A stretch of DNA of 64,000 nt from an uncultured Prevotella sp. (lineage in GTDB: Bacteria; Bacteroidota; Bacteroidia; Bacteroidales; Bacteroidaceae): assembly GCA_900770395.1 (NCBI GenBank), contig CAAGKM010000030.1, positions 496,001 through 560,000 of the forward strand, in the 5' to 3' direction. This document shows positions 16,362 to 25,406 of this stretch, one piece after another. The position numbers were made by a program, and so were the translations under genes. The stretch's first letter is position 1; each line of letters begins with the position of its first letter. The notes beneath the pieces were generated by a model. It was not told the DNA's origin and did no database searches. It worked only from the letters and a program-made list of their open reading frames with translations.

Positions 16362-17430
16362 AGAGGAGTGCTCCGCTATGCGTGGCATCGCCATATTAGC
16401 CATAGTTTTACACAACTTCTGTCACTGGATAAACAGTCCGATAGTGAAAGAGAACGAGTTCCGCTTCCGCATTGATAGAGTAGACGGACTGATTGCCGCA
16501 ATGGGTAACATCGATATGTATCTGCCAGTACAGCTCATATCATTCTTCGGGCATTACGGCGTGCCCATGTTCCTGTTTCTCAGCGGCTGGGGGCTGGTGA
16601 TGAAGTATGAGAACTCAACACTCAACACTCCACATTCCACACTCCACACTTTATCTTTCCTCCGCTACAACTACCTGAAGCTGCTGCGCATCATGATTAT
16701 AGGTTTTGCGGCATATATTGCCGTTGACCGCATGACGCCTGGGGCGCATAACTATACATTCTCTGTAATTGTTGAGCATCTGCTCATGGTTGTGAACTTT
16801 GTACCCGACCCAGACCACACAATACATCCAGGACCATTCTGGTTTTTCGGCATAATGATGCAGCTCTATGTTGCCTACATTGTTGTGTTCCACCGTTTCC
16901 GCCACTGGTCGGTGGTTGTGGCAGCAATCGTTGTGGCTTTTGCGATACAGCTTCCCAAGGCCCCCGACAGCCTTGACCTTGAATGGACACGCTACAACCT
17001 TTTCGGCAGTCTGCTGCCCTTTGGGGCAGGACTGCTGCTTGCACGTGCCAATCTCAGCAAAGTCATGAAACACGTCGACGAGCCTGTATTCTGGCCCCTT
17101 GCCCTCCTCGCCTCGCTGGCGTTTGTCTTTGCAATGAGCTTCTTCTATGTCTCATGGTATCTGGTTCCGATATTCGTGTGCATCGCCGCCATTGCGTTCG
17201 TAAAGCTTCTGCCTGCCGGCATGCAGCGCTATGCCGTATGGCTTGGCGGAATTTCTTCCGCACTGTTTGTCACCCATCCAATAGCCCGTAAGCTGTTTAT
17301 TGGCATCTCCCGCCGCGGCGACATCTACAGCGGCATACTTCAGTATGTCATCGTGGCTGTGATGATTGCGTGGATTGTAAAGATGCTCACAGACAAGATT
17401 CCGCACCCCAAACTAAACACTGAACACTAA
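16333..17430 (+). CDS. Acyltransferase family 3 membrane protein (OafA-like), first copy
   Basis: 365 residues with about ten hydrophobic helices. MRGIAILAIVLHNFCHWI carries the conserved Arg and His of acyltransferase-3, and PMFLFLSGWGLV is the second family motif. Such proteins O-acetylate or O-acylate surface glycans. The start overlaps the upstream gene by 29 bases; an alternative start at MRGIAI (16378) would remove the overlap but shorten the N-terminus. A 7-base repeat chain is embedded in the coding sequence at 16612-16650 (protein NSTLNTPHSTLHT). The C-terminal residues PKLNTEH come from a second such chain. Confidence 0.87.
   Translation: MTKISQLLSKEECSAMRGIAILAIVLHNFCHWINSPIVKENEFRFRIDRVDGLIAAMGNIDMYLPVQLISFFGHYGVPMFLFLSGWGLVMKYENSTLNTPHSTLHTLSFLRYNYLKLLRIMIIGFAAYIAVDRMTPGAHNYTFSVIVEHLLMVVNFVPDPDHTIHPGPFWFFGIMMQLYVAYIVVFHRFRHWSVVVAAIVVAFAIQLPKAPDSLDLEWTRYNLFGSLLPFGAGLLLARANLSKVMKHVDEPVFWPLALLASLAFVFAMSFFYVSWYLVPIFVCIAAIAFVKLLPAGMQRYAVWLGGISSALFVTHPIARKLFIGISRRGDIYSGILQYVIVAVMIAWIVKMLTDKIPHPKLNTEH
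16612..16650. repeat. 7-base-period repeat chain inside the first acyltransferase gene
   Basis: It reads as CTCAACA CTCAACA CTCCACA TTCCACA CTCCACA, five related heptamers in a row. It adds 13 codons (NSTLNTPHSTLHT) in the loop after a membrane helix, with no frameshift. The unit is the same as in the right arm at 215-237. Confidence 0.75.
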
Positions 17431-17439
17431 ACACTGAAC
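17412..17439. repeat. AACACTG/AACACTA heptamer chain at a gene end
   Basis: Four heptamers (TAAACAC TGAACAC TAAACAC TGAACGC) span the stop codon of the first acyltransferase gene (TAA at 17428-17430) and run up to the ribosome-binding region of the second. The unit is the same as in the 4323-4422 pair, here without an inverted partner. Confidence 0.75.
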
Positions 17440-17445
17440 GCTGCT

Positions 17446-18447
17446 ATGAGTTTCTCTGATTTAAGCCGCTACCGCAGCCATCTCATGGGCTTTGCCATGA
17501 TTGCCGTGATGCTGTTCCATGTAGGTGGCAGCCGCCACGACACCATTCCTTTCTGCATCAGCCGTTGCGGCAACGTCGGTGTGGATATGTTCCTGTTTCT
17601 CAGCGGTATCGGGCTTTGGTTCTCGTGGACCAAAAGCATAGCGCAGGCTCCGCTTGCGGCATCGCTCCGAATTTTCTTCCGCAACCGCTATGTCCGCATC
17701 TATCCCACATGGCTTCTTGTGGCGTGTATCTTCTATATACCTATATATATGAGAGGCGGCGATAACCTTTGGGGCACCATTCTCAACATCACCGTCAACT
17801 GGGATTTCTGGGAGCACGACGCATGGCAGTTCTGGTTCATACCGTCGATAATGATGCTCTACACCGTGGCACCGTTCTACATGGAGCTTATCCGCCGTCA
17901 CGAAGAATACCGCTGGCTGCCCGTTGCCGCCATGCTGCTGTGCGTGCTTATACAATACTGGCAGCCGCTTCATGCCGCCGTGGGACATATCGAGATATTC
18001 TTCAGCCGCATACCGATATTCCTTATAGGCATCAATGCAGGCAGGGCGGTGAAAGAAGGCAAGACACTTCCAGCCTCATCACTCTGGCTCATCCTGCTGA
18101 TATTCCTCATGAGCGCCTTTGTCTGCATCAACTTCGAGAACGGACTGCGCGGACGCTTCCCGCTGTTTATGGAACGCATGGTCTACATTCCGCTGAGCAT
18201 CACCATGATGCTGTTGCTCTGCCGCCTGTTTACCGTACTGCCCCGTCAGGTCAACACCATTTTCGTATTCCTCGGCGGCATCAGCCTCGAGCTCTATATG
18301 GTTCACATCCACTGGGGACTCAACTATATACGTCCCCATCATCTCGGCTATTGGCTCAGTGCCGCCTTGATGTTCGCCATCGCTGTGCCGATGGCGTGGC
18401 TGCTCCATAAAATAATGGGGATAGCGACAAGTAAATTGAAAGTATAA
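17446..18447 (+). CDS. Acyltransferase family 3 membrane protein, second copy
   Basis: 333 residues with about ten membrane helices. The N-terminus MSFSDLSRYRSHLMGFAMIAVMLFHVGG has the conserved His. VGVDMFLFLSGIGLWFSWTKS and RNRYVRIYPTWLL are family motifs. It is related to, but clearly diverged from, the gene just upstream (not a recent duplicate). The likely role is O-acylation of a surface polysaccharide using an acyl donor from the cytoplasm. It follows the first copy by 15 bases and ends the operon begun by yicC or by the phosphoethanolamine-transferase-like gene. Confidence 0.87.
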   Translation: MSFSDLSRYRSHLMGFAMIAVMLFHVGGSRHDTIPFCISRCGNVGVDMFLFLSGIGLWFSWTKSIAQAPLAASLRIFFRNRYVRIYPTWLLVACIFYIPIYMRGGDNLWGTILNITVNWDFWEHDAWQFWFIPSIMMLYTVAPFYMELIRRHEEYRWLPVAAMLLCVLIQYWQPLHAAVGHIEIFFSRIPIFLIGINAGRAVKEGKTLPASSLWLILLIFLMSAFVCINFENGLRGRFPLFMERMVYIPLSITMMLLLCRLFTVLPRQVNTIFVFLGGISLELYMVHIHWGLNYIRPHHLGYWLSAALMFAIAVPMAWLLHKIMGIATSKLKV

Positions 18448-18467
18448 AAGCTGTTTGACGCACCTGA

Positions 18468-18572
18468 CGCAAACGACTCCTTCAGCCGCGCAAACGTATC
18501 GTTTTCAACCGCAAACGTATCATTTGGAATTCCAAACGATACGTTTACACCCGCAAATCGATGATTTGTTTG
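18468..18572. repeat. Tandem array, five degenerate 21-base units
   Basis: Units begin at 18468, 18489, 18510, 18531 and 18552. Four begin with CGCAAA; three of these share CGCAAACG, and the fourth unit begins TCCAAACG. The second half varies but often gives a quasi-palindrome (AAACGTATCGTTT, AAACGATACGTTT). The array fills the gap between the second acyltransferase gene and the sigma-factor promoter. On the minus strand it could be read as heptapeptide repeats (NDTFAVE NDTFARL), but I see no gene support for that. Confidence 0.75.
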
Positions 18573-18632
18573 AAATATTAAGATTTTTGACAAAAAAATA
18601 GTAAAAGAAGCAATTTTATCAGAAAATATGTC

Positions 18633-18640
18633 TAACTTTG
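18633..18640 (+). promoter_or_regulatory. -7 box of the ECF sigma-factor gene
   Basis: TAACTTTG matches the Bacteroidetes -7 consensus and lies 43 bases before the GTG start. No good TTTG element at the expected distance. Confidence 0.5.
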
Positions 18641-18683
18641 CAGCCAGAAAAAATGTATTAACAATAATGTAACAAAAGAGACA

Positions 18684-19178
18684 GTGGACAGACAAGCTTT
18701 CGAACGATTCTTTCAGGAGCATTACCTCAAAGCCTACTTTCTCGCTCTGCGTATCATCCAGAATGCTGAAGCGAGCAAGGATATTGTCGCTGAATCATTT
18801 GAGCTTATATGGAAAAACTCGCAAGATAATTCTGTCGATAATCCATACTCTTACTTGTTCACCATCATACGGCACCAATGCACTGACTTTCTGCGTAAGA
18901 AAAAAGTAAGAGATCTATATGCCGAAAGCTATCTGCATACAGCAGAAAGGACAAGCAGCAGCGAGGAAGACACAAAAGAGCTGCGCATAAGCTTTATAAT
19001 GTCTGCCATGGACGAACTCCCCCCCCGTACAACGGAAATTATGAAAGCCTGTTATGTGGAACACAAAAAATATAAAGAGGTGGCTGAAAGACTTGGGGTT
19101 ACAGAACATACCATCAAAAAGCACATCATAAAAGGTTTGAAGTATCTCAGGCAAAGATGCAAGGAGGCAAATCTTTAA
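18684..19178 (+). CDS. ECF sigma-70 factor (FecI-like)
   Basis: 164 residues, GTG start (the only in-frame choice before the conserved MDRQAFERFFQEHYLKAYFLALRI). Region 2 is DIVAESFELIWKN followed by NPYSYLFTIIRHQCTDFLRKKK. Region 4 is MDELPPRTTEIMKACYVEHKKYKEVAERLGVTEHTIKKHIIKGLKYLR, a helix-turn-helix. It should direct RNA polymerase to the uptake genes downstream when released by FecR. The next gene is its presumed anti-sigma factor, 56 bases on. A run of eight C (19019-19026) encodes the end of Leu plus Pro-Pro in the conserved LPPRT motif; slippage there would destroy region 4. Confidence 0.93.
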   Translation: MDRQAFERFFQEHYLKAYFLALRIIQNAEASKDIVAESFELIWKNSQDNSVDNPYSYLFTIIRHQCTDFLRKKKVRDLYAESYLHTAERTSSSEEDTKELRISFIMSAMDELPPRTTEIMKACYVEHKKYKEVAERLGVTEHTIKKHIIKGLKYLRQRCKEANL

Positions 19179-19234
19179 AAAACTAAAAATAAGGTACCAG
19201 TTTTTACCTCTGGCACGTCTTCAATATATAATGT

Positions 19235-20332
19235 ATGAATTTTATGATAAAATCTGACAAGACTATTGAGAACCTTATAGAGCTACTGAACGATTCCAAT
19301 CCAGAAACGGACGAAGAGCTTATGAGCTTCCTTGATACAAAGGAGGGTGGAGAGGCTTTTGACTTTCTCGCCGATGTAAATGAGGCTACAAACAGAAAGT
19401 TTCAGTCGCGTCCTGATGTGGACAAGGAATGGGAAAAGTTGGTGGCGCTGCACGAAGCCGACGAGGAAACACGGTCAAAGTCACCAAGGGCGGAGCGCCA
19501 CTGGAGAGTCATATTCTCGCGTGTTGCCATTTCCGCAGCGGCAATTCTGCTCATAGCTTTCATTTTTTCTAATTTGTATCAGAAAGACGCGGATTCAGCA
19601 CAAGTTTCTGTACAGAATACCGTCACAGACAAGATGACTGGAAAGATCATCCCTGCGCAAACTATAGCCAAGACCATCAGTCATGGGAAAGAATCTTCTG
19701 TAACATATAAGACAATTAGCGTACCTTCACGTTCCACATATACAGTAACACTTTGCGACGGTACCGAAGTATGCCTTAATGCAAAAAGTACACTTATCTA
19801 TCCCACCTCGTTCACTGGAAACAGGCGCGAAGTGACTCTGAAAGGTGAAGGTTACTTCAAGGTGAAACATGATGCGGCGCATCCATTTATCATCAACACC
19901 GAGAAAATGAGCACTAAGGTATTGGGCACCGAGTTCAATATTTGTTGCTATGATGCGGAAAACACCCATGTGACACTTGTGAGCGGTATGGTAGAGGTGA
20001 GCAGCGAGAGCCACACCGTGCGGATACGCCCTAATGAGGACGCAAAGCTCATTGGCAGTGAACTGAAGGTAAAGCATGTGAATGTGGCGGAGTTTATAGG
20101 GTGGCGTGACGGCATCATACATTTCGACAACGCTACATTGCGCGTGATACTGCAGCAGCTCTGCCACTGGTATGATGCCAGTGTGGTGTGCAAGGACAAA
20201 GAACTGTTGGACAAACATTTCCACTATACATTCAACAACCGTGGAAGCATAGAGGAGGCATTAAAGTTGCTCAATGCCTCGTCGGAGGTGAATGCCACTT
20301 ACGAGGACGGCATTATCTCCATTCAGCCATAA
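19235..20332 (+). CDS. FecR-type anti-sigma factor
   Basis: 365 residues. A cytoplasmic N-terminal part of about 90 residues is followed by one membrane helix (AISAAAILLIAFIFSNLY). The periplasmic FecR domain has VPSRSTYTVTLCDGTEVCLNAKSTLIYPTSF, VTLKGEGYFKVKHDAAHPFIINT and VLGTEFNICCYD. The C-terminal STN-like DUF4974 part ends ALKLLNASSEVNATYEDGIISIQP. It should hold the sigma factor until the STN domain of the SusC partner signals substrate. Met4 (19244) is an alternative start. Confidence 0.93.
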   Translation: MNFMIKSDKTIENLIELLNDSNPETDEELMSFLDTKEGGEAFDFLADVNEATNRKFQSRPDVDKEWEKLVALHEADEETRSKSPRAERHWRVIFSRVAISAAAILLIAFIFSNLYQKDADSAQVSVQNTVTDKMTGKIIPAQTIAKTISHGKESSVTYKTISVPSRSTYTVTLCDGTEVCLNAKSTLIYPTSFTGNRREVTLKGEGYFKVKHDAAHPFIINTEKMSTKVLGTEFNICCYDAENTHVTLVSGMVEVSSESHTVRIRPNEDAKLIGSELKVKHVNVAEFIGWRDGIIHFDNATLRVILQQLCHWYDASVVCKDKELLDKHFHYTFNNRGSIEEALKLLNASSEVNATYEDGIISIQP

Positions 20333-20465
20333 AAAGCGTTAAAAGCGTGAAAAAGAAAGCTGTTTGAAAGAAAAAAACAGGAAAAACTTTCATTTTATTT
20401 CATTTTGGGGTAGCCAAACTTCATTCTCACACGTCTACAAAACAGCAAAACGAGAGATTTAGGAA

Positions 20466-20475
20466 GGGTTTACCC
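20466..20475. promoter_or_regulatory. Small perfect palindrome upstream of the SusC gene
   Basis: GGGTTTACCC lies 29 bases before the transporter start, in the 172-base gap after fecR. It could be part of an operator or of the leader; no partner site was seen. The rest of the gap is AT-rich with no recognisable promoter box. Confidence 0.25.
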
Positions 20476-20504
20476 GAAAATTTAAAAAACTTAAAAGAAA
20501 CAAA

Positions 20505-23500
20505 ATGAGAGAGAAAAAGCTATTACTCCTGTCTTGTCTCTTATCCGCAATGCCTTTGTTTGCGCCACAAACGGCACAAGCACAGACATCAAATGTGGTA
20601 TATGAGAAAGTGAACGGCAGTCAGTCGCTGGCTAATGTCTTGAAGCAAATTGAAGAGAAGTTCAAAACAAAAATCATCTTCTCCTATGAGGACATCAGCC
20701 AGTACAAAGTTTCAAAAAACATCAAGGCAAACACGGTCTATGAGGCACTGAACGCAGCCCTGAGCGGACTGCCCGTCTCCTACAATGTAAGCGGAAATTT
20801 CATAACTGTAAAAGTTAATGAGAAAACCGCATCCACAACCTCAGCCACGGCAAAGGTGACTGTCAGCGGAAAGGTTGTCGACGAGAAGGGCGAGCCTGTT
20901 CCTGGCGCTTCCATCATAAAGGAGGGAAGCAAGGAGGGCACAGTTACCAACGAAAACGGTCATTTCACACTGAGCCTGAACAAGGGCAAGGGTGTGAACC
21001 TGCAGGTTTCTTTTTTGGGTATGAAGAGTACCAAATATTATGTACACTGCCAAAAGGACATTAGCAATATTAACATCCGTCTCGAGGAAGACAGAACCTC
21101 GCTCGACGAGGTGGTTGTGATTGGTTATGGTACAGCCAAGGCTAAGGACCTGACTGGTTCTGTTGCCCGTCTCAGCGAGAAAGACGTGGAGATGGCTCCT
21201 ATGACATCCAACATTGCCAGTATGCTGCAGGGACGTGCAGCCGGCGTGAACGTCATGGTGTCCAACGCCTCTCCAACCTCTCCTGTTACACTGGTTATCC
21301 GCGGACAGTCATCACTCTCTGGCGATGGACAGCCTCTGTGGATTATCGACGGTGTGCCTCAATATTCATCTGGTATCTCAGGCGATGTCAGCAACACGCT
21401 TTACAACCTCAACCTGAACGACGTGCAGAGCATCGATATCTTGAAAGATGCCTCAGCCACTGCAATCTATGGCTCACGTGCGGCCAATGGTGTGGTAATC
21501 GTTACCACCAAGAGCGGTGCTGAGGGTATGCGCCCAACCATAGAGTTCAATGCACGCTTAGGCTGGCAGAATATCGACTCAAACCAGCTCAAGACCCTCA
21601 ATGCCGAGCAGTATAAGGCATTCTCGAAACAGGCAAACCTGCTGGAGGCATACCGCAACGGTGGCATGAGCTACTTCAACAGGAAATATATGGATCAAGA
21701 TAAGTTCAAGCTTATCAATACCAGCCAGTGGGACATGAGCGACATCTCTGATATCTGGCTGGAGAACGCCTACTATGACGGACACGACAACTACTGGAAC
21801 ATGATGACGCAGAATGCGCTCGTGACCGACTACAACGTGTCAATCCGTGGAGGCTCAAAGTCAACCACCTATTATGCGTCGGTTTCTTACAAAGATCAGG
21901 ACGGTATCGTGAAAGGCAGTAACGCACGCACCTTCGGCGGACGCTTCAACTTCGAGTCAATGGTAAGCAACAAGGTGAAATTCGGTATGAACATGGATGC
22001 ATCCTCACGCACAGCCAACAACAAGGACAACATGATTGACAAAATCATCCGCATGCGCCCTGACTATCCTGCATATAATGAAGATGGCAACATCAACACC
22101 ATCGACTATTACACCAAGAACCCGCTCCTCGAGCTGAAGGACAAGAACTACAGTGAGTCCCGCAACATCAATGCATCGGGATTTTTAGAGTACAACATCT
22201 TCCCGTTTCTGAAGTTCCGCACCACGCTGAACGCGCAATATACGAATGCTAAATATGAGAGTTTCCAGCGCGTATCTTACGATGGTGCCACCAACTCAGG
22301 TTCGGAGAGCGACGACCAGACTTACGTTATGGTATGGGATAACCTGCTCACATTCTTCAAGACCTTTGGCAAGCACGACGTACAGGCACTGCTCGGTCAC
22401 TCAATTGAGCACCAGGCATACAGCACAATGTCGGCAACGGGCTCCAACTTCCCGGACGATGACATTCTGACCAACCTTGGAAGTGCCGCCACTAAGAACT
22501 CGATAAACAGCAATAAATACTCTTCATCGCTGGTGTCTGCCTTTGCGCGTGTACAATATAAATATAACAACCGCTACCTTCTCACTGGTACTTTCCGTGC
22601 CGACGGTTCATCACGCTTCGGTAAGGACAACCGCTGGGGTTACTTCCCGTCGGGTGCCATTGGATGGATTATGACAGAGGAAGAGTTTATGAAGCCTATG
22701 AAGAATGTGGTAAGTTACTTGAAGCTGAGAGCATCATACGGTCTGACTGGCTCACAGAACTTAGGGTATTATGAGTTTGCCAGCTACATGGGCTCAAACC
22801 GCTACAACGGCAAACCAGGAATAACACCATCAACTTTGGGCAACAACACCTTGCAGTGGGAGTCGCAGACACAGACCGACATAGGTCTGGATTATGGCTT
22901 CCTTGACGACCGCATCAGAGGTTCTATCGGCTGGTACCGCAAGTATGTGGACAACCTTATCTACTCACGCCCAGTGCCTACATCATCCGGTTTCAACGAC
23001 GCAAAGCAAAACATTGGCGCCATAAGCAATACCGGTATTGAGTTCGACATCACAGTAGACGTGTTGAAGCGTCACGACCTGACCTGGGAGGTGAACTTCA
23101 ATGCAGCCCACAACCGTGGCATTCTGGAGAAAATCAACGGTATTGAGAAATATATCGGCGGAACAGCATACGCCAATTACAAGATTGAGGAGGGCGGCAA
23201 GCTCGGACGCTTCTATGGTTATTTGGACGCTGGCCGTCTGTATGAGAACAAAGAAGAGGTGTTTGCAGTTCAGCCAATCAACCCTGCCACTGGTCTGCAC
23301 CAGTTCTATCGCACACAGTCATGGCAGGAGTCTGCCGGTGACATTTATGTGGTTGACCTCGACGGCGACGGCAAGATTACGGCCGACGGTGACAGAACCT
23401 ACCTTGGCGACAGCAATCCTGACGTGTTCGGAGGCTTTGGCACCACACTCTACTGGAAAGGTCTGATGTGCAATCTCACATTCACATATTCGCTCGGTGG

Positions 23501-23924
23501 CAAGAGATTCTGGTCACAGGAGGCAACTACCTTCGGAGGAACCAACGTATATAATGCACTGAACATTGTAAATGACAGCTATACAATGGCGGGCAGCAAG
23601 GCACAGTATCCTGTGGTTACCCACTACGGTATGGGTGAGAACAGTGTGTTCACCAACCGCTGGCTGCACGATGCCTCATATATGCGTCTCTCTGCGCTGA
23701 ACATTTCCTACAAGTTGCCTGAGGTTTGGTTCAAGAACTCAGTAGTCAGGGGCATTGAGGCCACCTTTCAGGCTACAAACCTGTTTACCATCACAAAATA
23801 TCCGGGCATGGACCCACAGGGTAACTTCTCTTCAGGTGCGCAGCTTTATGGATTCGGTACTGACTACAGTACCTATCCTTCAGCAAGGACATACAACATC
23901 GGACTCAAATTTACAATTAAATAA
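20505..23924 (+). CDS. SusC/RagA-type TonB-dependent transporter with STN signalling domain
   Basis: 1139 residues. Signal peptide ending AQTAQAQ-like (MREKKLLLLSCLLSAMPLFAP). Residues about 41-104 form an STN domain (SLANVLKQIEEKFKTKIIFSYEDI), the part that talks to FecR in FecA-type systems. A carboxypeptidase-regulatory-like domain follows (VSGKVVDEKGEPVPGASI). Then comes the plug with the SusC signature DEVVVIGYGTAKAKDLTGSV and DILKDASATAIYGSRAANGVVIVTTK, and a 22-strand barrel to the C-terminus (YNIGLKFTIK). It imports a ligand caught by the SusD partner. The STN domain and the upstream sigma/FecR pair agree on the mode of control. The substrate is unknown. Confidence 0.95.
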   Translation: MREKKLLLLSCLLSAMPLFAPQTAQAQTSNVVYEKVNGSQSLANVLKQIEEKFKTKIIFSYEDISQYKVSKNIKANTVYEALNAALSGLPVSYNVSGNFITVKVNEKTASTTSATAKVTVSGKVVDEKGEPVPGASIIKEGSKEGTVTNENGHFTLSLNKGKGVNLQVSFLGMKSTKYYVHCQKDISNINIRLEEDRTSLDEVVVIGYGTAKAKDLTGSVARLSEKDVEMAPMTSNIASMLQGRAAGVNVMVSNASPTSPVTLVIRGQSSLSGDGQPLWIIDGVPQYSSGISGDVSNTLYNLNLNDVQSIDILKDASATAIYGSRAANGVVIVTTKSGAEGMRPTIEFNARLGWQNIDSNQLKTLNAEQYKAFSKQANLLEAYRNGGMSYFNRKYMDQDKFKLINTSQWDMSDISDIWLENAYYDGHDNYWNMMTQNALVTDYNVSIRGGSKSTTYYASVSYKDQDGIVKGSNARTFGGRFNFESMVSNKVKFGMNMDASSRTANNKDNMIDKIIRMRPDYPAYNEDGNINTIDYYTKNPLLELKDKNYSESRNINASGFLEYNIFPFLKFRTTLNAQYTNAKYESFQRVSYDGATNSGSESDDQTYVMVWDNLLTFFKTFGKHDVQALLGHSIEHQAYSTMSATGSNFPDDDILTNLGSAATKNSINSNKYSSSLVSAFARVQYKYNNRYLLTGTFRADGSSRFGKDNRWGYFPSGAIGWIMTEEEFMKPMKNVVSYLKLRASYGLTGSQNLGYYEFASYMGSNRYNGKPGITPSTLGNNTLQWESQTQTDIGLDYGFLDDRIRGSIGWYRKYVDNLIYSRPVPTSSGFNDAKQNIGAISNTGIEFDITVDVLKRHDLTWEVNFNAAHNRGILEKINGIEKYIGGTAYANYKIEEGGKLGRFYGYLDAGRLYENKEEVFAVQPINPATGLHQFYRTQSWQESAGDIYVVDLDGDGKITADGDRTYLGDSNPDVFGGFGTTLYWKGLMCNLTFTYSLGGKRFWSQEATTFGGTNVYNALNIVNDSYTMAGSKAQYPVVTHYGMGENSVFTNRWLHDASYMRLSALNISYKLPEVWFKNSVVRGIEATFQATNLFTITKYPGMDPQGNFSSGAQLYGFGTDYSTYPSARTYNIGLKFTIK

Positions 23925-23935
23925 AAGACAACAAT

Positions 23936-25381
23936 ATGAAAATAAGAATATTCGGAATGGCATTGGCGCTCGGATTCAGCTTGGTTTCCTGCGACGACTT
24001 CCTGACAGAGAATCCAAGACACTCGCTGACCTCCGACAATGCGGTGGCAAATTATTCCAGCGCAAAGAACATTGTTAACGGTATCTACGGCGAATACGAG
24101 ACCAGCAACCTGGGTGGTGAGCTGTACGGCAACCAGCACTGTATGGCGGGTTTTTGGAAATACAAGAACCCTATGTACAACATGAGCTACAATCAGACCT
24201 CAGGCGCAGGTGAAAGTGACAGAATATGGTCATCACTCTACGGTATCATCAACACCGCCAACGCTGCCATCATCAGCATCGAGAAACTGGACGAGAGTCT
24301 TTTCCCATCGGCAGCAGAGAAGTCCAGACTGATAGCTGAGGCACGCTGTTTCCGCGGCTACTGCTATCTGGAGCTGCTCTGGTGTTTCGGTCATTGGTTT
24401 GACAATGCCGACTCACCTTACGGCATCATCTACCGCGACCAGATTTCTGAGCTCAGCAACCTACAGGTAGGCCGCAGCACAGTAGGGGAGAGCTATCGAT
24501 ATATATTGGACGACTTAGAGTATGCAGAGCAGAACCTGGGCGACTACGAGTCTCCACGTTTCATGAGCAATCAGTTTGCCAAAGCAATGCACGCTAAGTT
24601 GCTGATGGTACGCGGATGGGATGGTGACTATGCAAAGGCGCTCACGCTGGTGAACGGTCTGATGTCTGACAACTGTCCATGGGAGATGGAAACAGACTTG
24701 GCACTGCTCTATGAGAACGGATGGGACTCAAAGGAGAACCTGTTCTCAAAGTACTTGGGTGATACAAGCTCATATTATGGATACGCAGGCTACGAGTTCA
24801 ACTATTCCTATGCGCTTTACTACAATAAGGAAGACTTCACTGACATGGCACAGGAGTGGCTTAATAACGACGAGCGTGCCGCAATCATCTTCGGCGAAGC
24901 CCGTGCTCCAGAGAACTGGGACGACAGAACTGATGACGGTATTCTCGTTAAGCTCTATCACCGCGGACGTGAGGCTGGCAAAAACGACATGTATGCCACC
25001 TATCCAATGCGTAAGGCAGAGCTTTACCTGATGAAGGCTGAGCTGCTGGCGCGCACCAACCCAAGCGATATCAAGGGAGCATTGGCACCACTCAATGAAA
25101 TGCGTGCAAAGTATACCAACCCGGTGATGGCGCCTGTCACCGGCATCAATACCCATGAGGAACTGATGGATGCCATCTTCAAGGAGTATGTGGTGACTCT
25201 CTTTATGGAGAACGAGACACCGTGGTTCGCATCACTGCGGTTCGAGCACGACGGCAAGCCTTGGATCAACACTCTCAAGCCTGATGTAAACTTCAGTTCA
25301 AACCAGTATTGCTGGCCTATTCCAGACGATGAGATTAAGGCACACACCAACAAGATAGACCAAAACCCGGGACTTGAATAA
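23936..25381 (+). CDS. SusD/RagB-type surface lipoprotein
   Basis: 481 residues. Lipobox LVSC within MKIRIFGMALALGFSLVSCDDFLTENP. The DFLTENPRHSLTSDNAV start, the YRYILDDLEYAEQNLG helices and the C-terminal NEMRAKYTNPV ... EYVVTLFMENETPWFASLRF stretch fit the SusD family of TPR-like ligand-binding lids. It lies 11 bases after the SusC gene and forms the outer-membrane lid complex with it. Slightly shorter than typical glycan SusD proteins (about 530 residues). Confidence 0.93.
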   Translation: MKIRIFGMALALGFSLVSCDDFLTENPRHSLTSDNAVANYSSAKNIVNGIYGEYETSNLGGELYGNQHCMAGFWKYKNPMYNMSYNQTSGAGESDRIWSSLYGIINTANAAIISIEKLDESLFPSAAEKSRLIAEARCFRGYCYLELLWCFGHWFDNADSPYGIIYRDQISELSNLQVGRSTVGESYRYILDDLEYAEQNLGDYESPRFMSNQFAKAMHAKLLMVRGWDGDYAKALTLVNGLMSDNCPWEMETDLALLYENGWDSKENLFSKYLGDTSSYYGYAGYEFNYSYALYYNKEDFTDMAQEWLNNDERAAIIFGEARAPENWDDRTDDGILVKLYHRGREAGKNDMYATYPMRKAELYLMKAELLARTNPSDIKGALAPLNEMRAKYTNPVMAPVTGINTHEELMDAIFKEYVVTLFMENETPWFASLRFEHDGKPWINTLKPDVNFSSNQYCWPIPDDEIKAHTNKIDQNPGLE

Positions 25382-25406
25382 TAACAGAAAAAAGGAGAAT
25401 AAATAT

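Noticed and set aside
18348..18722. Minus-strand small gene of heptapeptide repeats over the 21-base array
   Set aside because: It runs across the sigma-factor promoter and start and into the acyltransferase gene, with no start signal; the periodicity is better treated as a DNA repeat.
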